Shown: positions 8,295 through 18,375 of the stretch, piece by piece | How positions within the stretch are numbered: the first letter of the stretch is position 1 | Layout of the letters: every line of letters starts with the position of its first letter | Assembly: GCA_001936135.1 (NCBI GenBank) | Contig: CP012817.1 | Span: 2,790,001-2,854,000, forward strand | Length of the DNA stretch: 64,000 nt | DNA from: Saccharomycopsis fibuligera x Saccharomycopsis cf. fibuligera | Taxonomy: Eukaryota; Ascomycota; Saccharomycetes; Ascoideales; Saccharomycopsidaceae | Reading direction: 5' to 3' | Notes under the pieces: model-generated | Told to the model about the DNA's origin: nothing | The model's input: only the letters and a program-made list of their open reading frames with translations | Databases searched by the model: none | Translations under genes and position numbers: made by a program

Positions 8295-11200
8295 ATGACT
8301 GGCGATTCGTTGACCCACAATTACGACCAAATATTGTACAACAGCAGCACAAATAGTACAGGCGATAACCAGAATATCAAACACGCGATAAGCCAAATTT
8401 CGTATCTCCATCAAAACAGGTCCCCTGCAGACGACAGTGTCAATTCGCCAGCTTCCTCGACACATTCCTCGGCTATCAATAAGAATTCCTCGGCTATCAA
8501 TAAGAATTCCTCGGCTATCAATCAGAATTCCTCGGCTATCAGTCATCAGTATCATTATCAGACTCAATATTACAACCAGCACCACCCAGAGCACAATTTT
8601 ACATTGGTGCCCGATCATGTTGCTATGGGCTCCGGCCTTGGTCCTTTTGATAACCACCTGCTAGATTTTGGCGCTATATCTCATGGCATACAGCAGCATC
8701 AGGCTGTTGCTAGTACCGGCGATATGACTGAAGGGCAATTCAACATGTTTAACTTCGTTACTCCACCAACTCAATCGGTGACTAGCAATCCTCACAATAC
8801 ACTTTTCAATAGTCATTTCGGCAGTCACATTAGCGGGGTGCCGATAACGGAGGAAAAAGAACCAGTAAGTTTGGACTCACTAGAACTTCCTGAAATTCCA
8901 ACCACGGAGGAGCAAGTGTCAATCAACAACAATAAATATAATAGCAATAGCAATAGCCATAATGACAGTAATATTAACAATAATAACGGCAATAACAATA
9001 ATAACAGCGATAACAATAGCAATAATAGTAATAACAGCAATAACAATAACAATATTCATATGCTTGAAGAATCAGCGCTGGGACTGGAAGATAGGTCCAG
9101 AGGTGGTGGATCTAAACGAAAACACAATAGTCCTTTTAACGGCAATGCTGCCCAGAAGGCAGCCAAAAAGACAAGATTTAGACCATGCGATGGCTGTAGG
9201 AAAAGAAAAACGAGGTGTTTTATTCCCGATGACAAGCGAAGCTGCTTGGAATGTTCCAAACGCAATCAGGCTTGCGAATATGACAATGAGAAGATTTTCC
9301 TATTCAATAACATTAATACTCTATCAGGAGTGTCGAAAGTGGTTAGTGATAGCTCATTAGTAACAAAATTTTCCAATGAAAGCGGTGGAAATACGAACGT
9401 TTCAAGTGCAAGTAAAGCTAATGCTAATGTAAATGCTAATGTAAATGCAAATACCAATGCTCATGCTAATGTCAATTCGAATACCTGCAACAAACCACAG
9501 CGAACAAAACCTTGTGACGGATGTAAAAGAAAACGTTCCAAATGTATCAAGTTAGACGATAACAGTTCATGTGTGGAATGTGAGAAAAAAAACATAATTT
9601 GCACATATTCACAAAATGTGCTAAACATGTTCCCGTCAACAGGGAAGGTTAACTTGTTAGCAAATCATGATATAGGAATCGAAAAACCAGTGAAAGACTA
9701 CAGTATGTTAAATGAGCCAACAGTAATGAGTAGCTCCCTTTCTTTGCTTAGTTCTCAATCCAGTACAATTATTGGAGAAACGTCAATTATTGAAAAGCGA
9801 TTACTCAACTTTATCAATGATAATAATAATAATAAACTGAAGAATAAGCAAATTAATTTAGAACCGTCAATAGTACAAGATAGCCCCATTTTTGCTATTG
9901 ATAACAAGCATAACACGGTGAGGAAATTGAATGATCAATCAGTTTTTCATGCGGTTGATGATGATGACGATTTTATCAATTTGAAATGTTTGCAATGTGA
10001 CGAAATTGAAGAAATTGTTGGAGAAAGCAACCATTATTTGATAAGCTTATATTTCAGGCTAGTGCATACTTCCTTCCCAATTATTTCAAAACAAGCATAT
10101 TATGAAAGATATTGTCGCAACTATAGAGAAATACATCCATTATTACTCGTTAGTGTTTATTTGATGGCTTTGAATTGGTGGGAATTAGAATCTCATGAAA
10201 ATGAAAAAACTGTGAAATTTACCAAGACTTCAGTAAAACCAGATGTGATAAAATTAGAAAAGATAGCCATCTCATTAATGCAAGACAATATTTACGAAAG
10301 CCCCAAGTTCTCAGTTTTGCAAGCATTATTATTGTTAATGAATTACAGTTTTACCATTCCTAACCCATACAGTATTTCCTCGTGGAAGATCACCTCTTTA
10401 ATGACAAGTTTTGCTGAAGAAATGGGATTAAATTGGCCGGTTAGTTACTGGGGCAATATTCCCAAATGGGAATGCAAAGTTCGAAAAATTGTTGCATGGT
10501 CAGTTTTGTTTCATGATAAATTATATTCATTATTTGAAGGAAGGCTGAGCAATATTGATTGGAAAAATAATTGGCTTGTTGATGATTTGAATCTTAATGA
10601 TTTTTTAATTGATAAGGGTAGTTTGAAAGTTTTAAAGCAAAGCGATTTGATGCAAAAAGATAAAATGTTTAGAAGAATGGTATCGGAAGAAGCGTATGAT
10701 GAATTGGAAATTGAATCATTGGATGCAAGTGATGACAAGTATTTGGAACAGATAATCTTTATTGAAAATTTCAAATTGTCTAAAAGTATAGATGATATAT
10801 TGAAACAACTTTATAGTATCCGATCATTGCAAAATGATGATTTTAATGCATTACATAGAAAATCGGTACCTATTCTTGCAGAGTTGAGTCAATGGTTTGA
10901 ACTGTTGCCAGAGACTCTTAAGCTAGTCAGTTTTTCTTCATCCTCCTCTGGAGATAATAATGAAATCATTGCTAATGCTGGTCAAGAATATAAGCGAAAA
11001 GATTTCCAAAGAATTTCATTGCTATCTAATGGATCATTGAATCTTTTATACTTCACGTTGGTAATTTTAATCTACAAGAGATTAATCACTCGATACATTG
11101 ACCATTTACAAAACAACGACTATGGCAATAAAAGCTCCACTTTTTCAGCAGAGATGATCGAACAATTCAAACAATTGAAACCAAAAATCGTTTCGGTTTT

Positions 11201-11687
11201 AGAAACTGCAATTTACAAATTTCTCTTTAATTTAAAACCCTTCAATTTAGAGCCATTTTGGTTGTTGAGCACAAACAGATCGTTTGTATTTATTGGAGTG
11301 GTAATTTCTTTATTTGTAAAGGCAATTGACCTTGAGAAAGAAAAACTTGTGTTAAACCTTGATAATGACAAGCTACGATTAACCATCAAGACTCAAAGCG
11401 AAGAGAATGCCAAAAATGACAACACTACTAATGATGGCGACGATGGTGATAACGAAAGCAAAAACAACAGTGAAAATGGGAACACTAATACAAACCATGA
11501 AATTCTTGAAAAGCTAGCAAGAGAAAGACTACAACTAGTTGATATATATAGAGATTTTCATTGGAAACTTAGTATCTTTGCTCCTGATTTTAATCATGCT
11601 CAAACTGCACTTACGCACTTGAATAATTTGGTGGTGCTAAGAGAGGATGCAAACACAAATTATCATGAGTGTAGGTTTGTGCTTTAG
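8295..11687 (+). CDS. DAL81/UGA35-family regulator with two Zn(II)2Cys6 clusters
   Basis: The protein is 1130 residues from the ATG at 8295. The N-terminal 270 residues are low complexity, with four SSAIN repeats and a long Asn/Ser run. Two complete zinc clusters follow. Cluster 1 has Cys298, 301, 308, 317, 320 and 327; cluster 2 begins at Cys407 and ends at Cys436. An Asn/Ala repeat lies between them. The fungal_trans domain (about 575-1000) matches Dal81: HYLISLYFRLVHTSFPI, HPLLLVSVYLMALNWWE, IPKWECKVRKIVAWSV and LFEGRLSN. Dal81 is a nitrogen-catabolism co-activator (GABA, allantoin/urea, amino-acid sensing) with one zinc cluster in S. cerevisiae, so the second cluster is unusual. Whether this is the DAL81 orthologue or a paralogue cannot be settled here. 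Confidence 0.85.
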   Translation: MTGDSLTHNYDQILYNSSTNSTGDNQNIKHAISQISYLHQNRSPADDSVNSPASSTHSSAINKNSSAINKNSSAINQNSSAISHQYHYQTQYYNQHHPEHNFTLVPDHVAMGSGLGPFDNHLLDFGAISHGIQQHQAVASTGDMTEGQFNMFNFVTPPTQSVTSNPHNTLFNSHFGSHISGVPITEEKEPVSLDSLELPEIPTTEEQVSINNNKYNSNSNSHNDSNINNNNGNNNNNSDNNSNNSNNSNNNNNIHMLEESALGLEDRSRGGGSKRKHNSPFNGNAAQKAAKKTRFRPCDGCRKRKTRCFIPDDKRSCLECSKRNQACEYDNEKIFLFNNINTLSGVSKVVSDSSLVTKFSNESGGNTNVSSASKANANVNANVNANTNAHANVNSNTCNKPQRTKPCDGCKRKRSKCIKLDDNSSCVECEKKNIICTYSQNVLNMFPSTGKVNLLANHDIGIEKPVKDYSMLNEPTVMSSSLSLLSSQSSTIIGETSIIEKRLLNFINDNNNNKLKNKQINLEPSIVQDSPIFAIDNKHNTVRKLNDQSVFHAVDDDDDFINLKCLQCDEIEEIVGESNHYLISLYFRLVHTSFPIISKQAYYERYCRNYREIHPLLLVSVYLMALNWWELESHENEKTVKFTKTSVKPDVIKLEKIAISLMQDNIYESPKFSVLQALLLLMNYSFTIPNPYSISSWKITSLMTSFAEEMGLNWPVSYWGNIPKWECKVRKIVAWSVLFHDKLYSLFEGRLSNIDWKNNWLVDDLNLNDFLIDKGSLKVLKQSDLMQKDKMFRRMVSEEAYDELEIESLDASDDKYLEQIIFIENFKLSKSIDDILKQLYSIRSLQNDDFNALHRKSVPILAELSQWFELLPETLKLVSFSSSSSGDNNEIIANAGQEYKRKDFQRISLLSNGSLNLLYFTLVILIYKRLITRYIDHLQNNDYGNKSSTFSAEMIEQFKQLKPKIVSVLETAIYKFLFNLKPFNLEPFWLLSTNRSFVFIGVVISLFVKAIDLEKEKLVLNLDNDKLRLTIKTQSEENAKNDNTTNDGDDGDNESKNNSENGNTNTNHEILEKLARERLQLVDIYRDFHWKLSIFAPDFNHAQTALTHLNNLVVLREDANTNYHECRFVL
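8466..8543 (+). repeat. 21-bp tandem repeat, 3.7 units, in the DAL81-family gene
   Basis: The unit TCCTCGGCTATCAATAAGAAT (SSAINKN; here given for one unit's 21 bases as two parts: TCCTCGGCTATC + AATAAGAAT) starts at 8466, 8487, 8508 and 8529. The third has a Lys-to-Gln change and the fourth is truncated. Near-identity at DNA level indicates recent expansion. Confidence 0.9.
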
Positions 11688-12652
11688 TTGAAGCTATTGT
11701 CGCTGAAGATCTAAAACTTTGCTCAGATGGTTATGTTGAGTAGTTTTATTGTAATATATGTATAATCATAATTTATTGGAATTGCTTCCATAAACGCTCT
11801 ATACATCAAACATGCTGTATACTACATAAAATATGAACTTCTGATTCTACTATATATCCTTGGGTAACTCTTTTTTCCTTACTATTTGCACAAATAAACC
11901 TCCAAAACCCTGCGAACTGTTTTCATCCCACGATGCTTTGAATCTACATGGAGCTTATTTTTATTATCGGAGTCCATCGTCCACAGTATAACATGCGTAT
12001 AACTACGTAAAGTTGCGTATTTGTGCGTATGTTTACGTAAAACACTGTAGCAGCCTGCATCCCCACATAATAGTGACAATGCAGTAAAACAATGCTCTCC
12101 GGAGACTACCTGCGCTGTCTGGACTGCCACTTGGTGCAATTACGTAGCGGAAAATGCAAGTCTTTAAAAAAATTTCCCCGGGGCACTAACCGGCTTTATT
12201 GTGCTGTGTAGCCTAACTGAACTTGAGTGTGGTGTTATAGTAGTACTGCTGTGTATGCTCTCAGCCGTCCTGAGATTGCATGCAACAAGTCAATGAGTAC
12301 ATGAATGAATGGATGAATCAATCTAGGAGAACCACAGCGGTCTCGACCATGCAAATATATATATCCCTGGCGGTCCTTCTTTTTTTCTCTTTTCTTCTTC
12401 CCAATATTCGCACTGCTTGAAGTTCTCTTGTACGCTTTGGTAAGATTATCTTTTCCAAGCTTATATTCTATTGGATTTCTATTTCTACCGTCTTATTTCA
12501 GCGCTTCGAATCGTTATATCCAAGCGGTATTTTTTTTTTTTTTTAAAGAAAAGAAATACTTCCTAACTCTGTTGTTAGTCTCTAAAGTTTAAACTCTTTA
12601 TCCAGACACAGTAATCAAAGCACTATTAACAGCAGCAACGAATCTTTTTACA
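11688..12652. promoter_or_regulatory. Intergenic region upstream of the 104-codon gene
   Basis: This stretch has no credible ORF. It holds a TTACGTAA octamer at 12033-12040 (YRE-O type, bound by Yap1/Cap1-class bZIPs) with further TACGTA cores at 12005-12010 and about 12141-12146. There is a CCCCGGGG palindrome at 12176-12183, a TATA-like ATATATATAT stretch near 12354-12363, and a pyrimidine-rich leader before the ATG at 12653. The layout looks like a regulated promoter. A GTATGT (12027) and CACTAAC (12185) pair was seen but has no coding context. Confidence 0.5.
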
Positions 12653-12967
12653 ATGGATGGAACAGATCACTCGATTATAAGCAACTTATTCGAAGTAATG
12701 CTAGACAGCTATGATCAAGTCAGAATTGTTGATTCCGCCAGCAAAAATTACTTCTTTGACGACTGCAAAAACATCAAAGAACTTCATGATGCAGTTGAGT
12801 TGATGTCATTGGTCTCTAATGAAAACTACAACACTTTGCCAACAGGTGGCAGCTCATGGCTATCTAACTCTGCGGCTAGCGCGTTTGGTAGCAGTAGCAG
12901 TACAACTACAAGACCATTGAATAGTCCGTCTTCGTCTACTCAAAGCAACTCTACTTCCTCTAGTTAA
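12653..12967 (+). CDS. Small orphan protein, acidic N-terminus and Ser/Thr-rich tail
   Basis: The 104-residue frame starts at ATG 12653 after a TATA-like and pyrimidine-rich promoter. Residues 1-65 look folded, with hydrophobic spacing in ISNLFEVMLDSYDQVRIVD and IKELHDAVELMSLVS. Residues 66-104 are Ser/Thr/Asn-rich and probably disordered. There is no signal peptide or membrane segment. I do not recognise a family. The long structured upstream region and reasonable codon use argue that it is real, but support is from composition only. Confidence 0.6.
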   Translation: MDGTDHSIISNLFEVMLDSYDQVRIVDSASKNYFFDDCKNIKELHDAVELMSLVSNENYNTLPTGGSSWLSNSAASAFGSSSSTTTRPLNSPSSSTQSNSTSSS

Positions 12968-14438
12968 TCATCTTTAAAACTGATTGAAGGGTCACAAAAT
13001 ACGCTTATAGAAAACCTTTACATTTGGGCAGGGAAGAAACAATTGACGAGACAAGAGAGAAATAAATGTTGGCGACGAGTTGCATCGGAATCAGTACCTT
13101 AGTACTACATATCGTATGTCACGGAAAGCCAACTTCAGCAAATAAAAACATTGGAATTTGTCAGCTTTTAACGTCGTGCGCGTCTGAACACTCTCAATTT
13201 AGGGGGCTATCAGAAATAATTTTCAAATTATTTGACAGGATAAGGACCCGGGGGAACGCGCTGCAGTGAGATCACTTTGTTTTGACTACATGCTGCATGA
13301 AAAGGAAAAAAGCCAGCGAATTCTTGTCGTGCCCTCTTCAAATCAATACACATATCCACATTCATATCCATTCACACTCGTACTACTTTTTACTTGATTA
13401 CTCATTTATTCATTTGTGGGGCCTGGAATTTAACTTTTAAATTGTTTTCTACTTTTTTTTTGGTTGGTCGGTTTTTTTCATTGCTATCTACTTACTCTCA
13501 ATGGCTAGGTTCGGATTGTTTTGTTGTTGTATGATTTATACACAAGTTATTTATTTACTTCTGTATTTTACTTTTATTTTTACCTTGGCACTCACAAGCT
13601 AATTTTAATTTTGCATTGTTTTCCAAAAAATACATATTACTAGTTTTATTTACGCATTTTGTCCCTTGATCCTGCTTTCTCTTTAAGTTCTCGATTGGTA
13701 TCATGCACAACAGGTTCATAAATTTGATGCTCGCCTCAAATTTCATGGCTCGGCTTTAAGGAACTGAAGCTCGCGAGTTTCCATTCAATATTTTAATTAA
13801 CTACACAGCTAGAACATACATCTGAGGAACTAAGTCCAGAGCTTAAAGCTCAGCTTACATTCGAGAACCCTAAACTCAATGTGACATAGCATTTTACAGA
13901 CACACACATACACACATAAACTATAAAAAGCATTAAAATAGAACAATCTAAATCAAAATTCAGATTTTCCTTATTGACTTAGTAGCCAAAAGGCCGGGGT
14001 TATCATGCATACCATGCATATCATGCATAATGTTGCATTGTATCGCGTTATCTTGCAAATCAGTTGGTGCCTTTATTACTTTAATATTTCTTTCTTACTT
14101 GTTAGAGCACTAAGAAGTAGGTAAGCATGAATGCGTATATTTTTTAGGCTTTGGGGCATTTAAATGTGTGAGTCAAGTTTGAGTCAAGTGGGCCATCAAG
14201 CACGGTTGAATGAATCGTCAATGTTGAGCTTTTGATCAAATACATGTTGAATATGTACCAACTTGAACAGAAAATTACAACTATAGCAAGTATTGAGATT
14301 ACAATGGGTAAAAAGGATAAAACGATGAACAATGCTAATAAATTGATTGGGAAAACATTTTTGGCTCAATAGGTAAAATAAGAAGAGGCACTAAACATGT
14401 TCAGAATAAAAATATGAGACAAATAAAAAAGAGAAATA

Positions 14439-14489
<51 letters not shown>

Positions 14490-14608
14490 TCATGGAACTA
14501 AACCAAAATAACTTGAAATAAAAGAGAGAACGAAATGTACAATACTAGACAGAAAAGCATAAGACTGTTAAATCCAATCGACTTATATATATATATCTAT
14601 TTTCCTGT
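12968..14608. other. 1.64 kb gene-poor intergenic region with an A48 tract
   Basis: This lies between the 104-codon gene and the 3' end of GCS1. Short ORFs at 13066-13269 and 13555-13746 lack family features or promoter context. Three ATGCATA-type repeats lie near 14004-14030. A run of 48 A residues occupies 14440-14487, about 120 bp beyond the GCS1 stop. Nothing else is recognised; an unannotated non-coding RNA cannot be excluded. Confidence 0.4.
14440..14487 (+). repeat. A48 homopolymer
   Basis: Forty-eight consecutive A residues, the longest homopolymer in the window, 3' of GCS1 (reads as T48 on the GCS1 strand). Exact length may reflect assembly uncertainty. Confidence 0.85.
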
Positions 14609-15691
14609 TCAAAAATCATCCCATTTATCATTGTTCCAATTCTTATCACTTTTGGCAGGTTTGTTTCCAAGCCCTTGCAAGTTACTTTTTTGTTTTGGCT
14701 TAGCCAATCCAAAAGCTGGCTCAATTTTATCATCATCACCAAATCCAAACGCTGGCTCATTATTTATACCATCGAACAACCTACTATATTGTGAGTTTGA
14801 AGCGTTTCTACTAGCTCCGGCATTACCACCGACATTTTGTTGAAATTTACTGCCGAATTGAGAAACTGCTCTTTTGGTTTCATTGGCCAAATCTCGTTCT
14901 TGCAAAGTTTGAAGGTTTGGTCTAATAACACTTTCATTGACTTCATTTAAAGATTTTGTCACTGAAGAAGCAAAAAGTCCCCAACCTTTACTAAAGGTGC
15001 CCAATGGATCTTTTTGGAAATTGTCCACTGTCAATGCAACAAGAGATGACTGGTTTTGTTTTTGTGGAGCTGGAGTGTTACCAAATCCAGAAAACTTACC
15101 GCCTTGAGATGGGGGTAAATGTTCTGGTCTGGATTCATTCTTAGCTCCCAACTCGGCAAAGTATGCTTCATTTTTAGCCTTTTTTTGATTAATCATTTGA
15201 GTTGGGCCTGGAGTACCACGACGAGATCCAAGAGGGGTTTGACCAGCAGAATTTTTAGCGCTGTTGCTGTTGCTGTTGCTTGCGGCAGCATTTGAACGAT
15301 CTCTTTTCACGAATGGTTTGCCTTCAATTTCTGCAGTAAGCATATCCTTGTAATCTTCAGCAGTTTCATTATCATACTTAACTGATTGTTCAGCATTATT
15401 ATCTATCCCATGCTCTTGAAAGTAATTGGCTAATCTTTCATTGCCGCCTTTTTCCATTCTCAAGAGTTCTTCTTTTTTGAATTGATCCATAGTGATGGAT
15501 CTCACAAATGAAATATGAACCCCTAAGCCTCTATGTATGCCGGCACACTCTAAGCAAATAAAAATCCCAAATTTTGGAGAGGCCCATTGGGGGTTAGGAG
15601 CAGCACAATCAAAACACTTTTTGTTGGCTCCGAGTTTTTGCAACGCAAGAAGTTTTCTCTTGTTGTCCGGATCAACACTCCAGTCTGACAT
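14609..15691 (-). CDS. GCS1: Gcs1, Arf GTPase-activating protein
   Basis: The 360-residue protein is nearly the same length as yeast Gcs1 (352). The ArfGAP domain opens it: zinc ligands Cys26, Cys29, Cys46 and Cys49 in [13 protein letters not shown]...ICLEC, then the arginine finger Arg54 in [15 protein letters not shown]. The C-terminal half is disordered, with segments such as [14 protein letters not shown] repeated around FG and with [10 protein letters not shown] at the very end, typical of Golgi/coat-binding ArfGAP1-type tails. Gcs1 stimulates GTP hydrolysis on Arf1 and Arl1 in retrograde Golgi-ER and post-Golgi traffic. The start at 15691 gives the conserved [13 protein letters not shown]-terminus. 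Confidence 0.96.
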   Translation of the reverse strand: MSDWSVDPDNKRKLLALQKLGANKKCFDCAAPNPQWASPKFGIFICLECAGIHRGLGVHISFVRSITMDQFKKEELLRMEKGGNERLANYFQEHGIDNNAEQSVKYDNETAEDYKDMLTAEIEGKPFVKRDRSNAAASNSNSNSAKNSAGQTPLGSRRGTPGPTQMINQKKAKNEAYFAELGAKNESRPEHLPPSQGGKFSGFGNTPAPQKQNQSSLVALTVDNFQKDPLGTFSKGWGLFASSVTKSLNEVNESVIRPNLQTLQERDLANETKRAVSQFGSKFQQNVGGNAGASRNASNSQYSRLFDGINNEPAFGFGDDDKIEPAFGLAKPKQKSNLQGLGNKPAKSDKNWNNDKWDDF

Positions 15692-18375
15692 TGTGTGTGT
15701 TTGTATTGAAATGAGTTGACCGTAGGGTTAAATGAAAAATATTTGCAAAATAACGGATGTCGTGATAAGAAAAAAGTAAAAATTAGCAATTTGGAAGTTT
15801 AGGTTTTTGATATTTTTGATAGAAAACCCGTTGATGAAATATGCAAAACAATAATCAATGAATACTTGGCAACTAATGAAAATGCGTTGCTAAGCTAATT
15901 TTTTGAATCGGAGTTTGTACTTGGAGATCGAAAACAGCTTTTAAGTCTATCACGATATGCTAGCACCCCTGAGCAGTCATGCACTAGTTCAAAGTTATTT
16001 TTTTTCTTAGTTTTGAAATTTTCCTGTCAGTTCAATAACAAATTGCAAATCAATATGATATAAGCTGTTCTTTTTGCACACACACACCTGCTGGTGGCTG
16101 ATTTCATTTTTCGCTCTCAATTTTTGTTTTTTCGGTTTTGTTAACAATTAAGACGCAGTTGCCTACTCAACAAATATATTACGTAATCTAATAATCATGT
16201 GATATATTGAGGGCTGTACTGAAATTGCTATGTGCACGTAGTTATGTATGCTGAGAAAGTCAAGTCGATGAAGTACGGGGATTTTAGCTCTGTTGGTTGT
16301 TTGATGAAGGACTCAAATCACAATCTCCCTTCACTTCATTTTCAATCAGATGTTTAGTTGAACATTGCAGTGTATACGTTTAAGGGTCATTTTCTCTAAG
16401 GGAGATCACGAGTTTGTCTTTAATGGAGCTCATCTATTTAGTTTGAGTAGCTGCAATCGTAAATCGATGAATCCAGCAACTCGAAGGAAGAACTTCTTAT
16501 TTTAAATAACAGACTTGTGAACTCAAATCGAAGATAATAATGGAGTTTCTTAGCAGTTCCAAGGAGATCTTAGCAAAGTTTGTACATATACAGCATATTT
16601 AGATTGAGAATGTACTTAAGGTGGTTGTCGAAAGGCAGCCTACAATAGAACGCACACGCACATTGAAATTCCAATTTGCTTTCAGTCTATAACGAGTTGT
16701 TGTTCTCCTTGCAATCTGTGTCACTCTTCAGTTTTTGTTCATAAAAGCGTTTGAAAGCGCAGCTCAATATGGCTTTGCATGCTGGTCCCCGGCAGTCAAG
16801 GTGAAAAAAGATAAAGAAAAAAAAAAAAAGAAAAAAGAAAAACATTATTCGGGATCCTGAGACATGGCGTATCTTTTGAGGACTATGCAGTAGGCTGGTG
16901 GCAGGCACCTGTAAATGAATGGCTGATGGATGGTAAGTGTGTAGAACTTCAAAGATATTGGTCATCTTCCTGAAGGGGAAATGAATATCTGCAGGCTTAT
17001 TCAAAGAGGGAAAATGGCTGCATTCGGATTACACATCGAAATAGAACGGTCTTATTGTTTGCGGGATTACTTTTAGACATTCCGTGTAAAGTTTTTGTCT
17101 TATTAAGGATTAGTATTCATGACTTAATCTGAATTCAGGGTTGTCGTATTTTCGAATATTAAACGATTTGATTACTACTCATTTTTCTTTAATTATTTTT
17201 TTTTTTTTCATGCACTGTTTGCGAGGTTGTTAGCAAATGGCTCTGGTTGCAAAAACTAAACCTTAAATAGGGTCCCTAGACAAAAGCAGCGGAACGAGCA
17301 GTGCTAAATAAACATCCAGCAGTAGAGCAGCTCATAACTAACTGGGCGGTGGAATCTCAGATCGCCCGAGGGAAGCGTTGTGCTATAGAGATATATCTAT
17401 TATAAGCGAACCAAGAAAAACGCCAATCTCAAATGTGTGTCCCCGGAAATTACTATCTTTGGTAAATTTCCGGGGGCAGCATACCGGTTCCTGGGTGTCC
17501 GGTGCAGCACAGTGCAGTACGGGTTTCTCTTCCACTGCTGGTTTGGTCGCCTGAGACAGCGATCAATTCCTCTATTGACATTGATATGTGTGCTAGGCGA
17601 CAGCATCAATAAAGCGATCTCTCGGGACAGCACAGCATGCCATAGCTCAGCATGGCATGGCTGGTTGCCAGACTGGCAGGTGTACAGCCACTTGCTGCTA
17701 TCTCTGTCTCTTTGCTTCTACGTTTTCCAAGATAACACTGCTGCAGTTGCACTGCAATGGTTTCCTTCACAATGTATTAAAATGTTGCCCTTTGGTCTTC
17801 TCTATGGTAACTTGTGCGGCCCAGTTCTGCCCTTTTTGAAATTCCGGTGCTGCCATTCTCGGTGGTATTCCCTAATCGTGTACAAACCGCACCAGTCGGG
17901 AAAAATTTTCCTAGCGCTTTGCAAACCTCTGCATGCACTATCAATCGCTCTGTCTCCTGGTAAACCAGCCAAATCCAGCAAACGCTGAACCAAAGCAATG
18001 AAAACGTCTTAAATTTTCCCATTGTACTCTACGATAAGCTCCAGAACACTGACATTTTTTTAAAAAAATAAGCCACCAGTTTATCAAGTCTTTTCCTTCC
18101 AAAAGCACAGTGAAGACCAGCTTGGATTTATCACAATTAAGCCACGCCAGCTCGGATATACGAATTCCGGATTCTCTCACATGCATTAGCTCTGCGTCCG
18201 GGAACAGCTTTCTGCGTGAGGCCGTATTTCCTCCTTGAAAATATTTATAAGCCATCCTATTCTTTTCTTTTTCTTTCTTTGGGTCTTTTAATCCCGCTCC
18301 TTTTTAAAATTTTTGTTTCAATTCAAGCCCTTTATACGCATACAAACCGTCTATTGCCATCTATATAGCCCAGTG
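15692..18375. promoter_or_regulatory. 2.68 kb intergenic region: GCS1 promoter and long ABC-transporter promoter
   Basis: There is no credible gene here. A frame at 17437-17988 lacks an upstream ATG. A TTACGTAA octamer lies at 16179-16186. A perfect 11-bp inverted repeat (CCCCGGAAATT / AATTTCCGGGG, arms 17441-17451 and 17465-17475) and several other CCGG/CGG motifs lie between 17340 and 18220, where GC content rises. A TTTATAA box near 18244-18250 sits about 130 bp before the ATG at 18376. The length and motif density suggest a strongly regulated transporter promoter. Confidence 0.5.
17441..17475. promoter_or_regulatory. Perfect 11-bp inverted repeat with CCGG cores
   Basis: The left arm CCCCGGAAATT (17441-17451) and right arm AATTTCCGGGG (17465-17475) are separated by 13 bp. 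CGG half-sites in inverted arrangement are typical targets of Zn(II)2Cys6 dimers. It sits about 0.9 kb upstream of the ABC transporter ATG. Confidence 0.55.

Noticed and set aside
8825-9360. Leucine- and isoleucine-rich frames opposite the Asn repeats of the DAL81-family gene
   Set aside because: Shadows of low-complexity codons; no independent evidence.
12027-12210. Possible intron (GTATGT at 12027, CACTAAC at 12185, GTGTAG)
   Set aside because: No coding frame exists on either side that it would join.
13066-13269. 67-codon frame after the 104-codon gene
   Set aside because: No family features, no promoter context and unlike local gene codon use.
13555-13746. 63-codon minus-strand frame
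   Set aside because: It has an ATG but is basic and AT-driven, with no recognisable domain.
17437-17988. Open frame of 183 codons upstream of the ABC transporter
   Set aside because: It begins at GTG, has no ATG near its start, no family features and overlaps palindromic promoter-like sequence.
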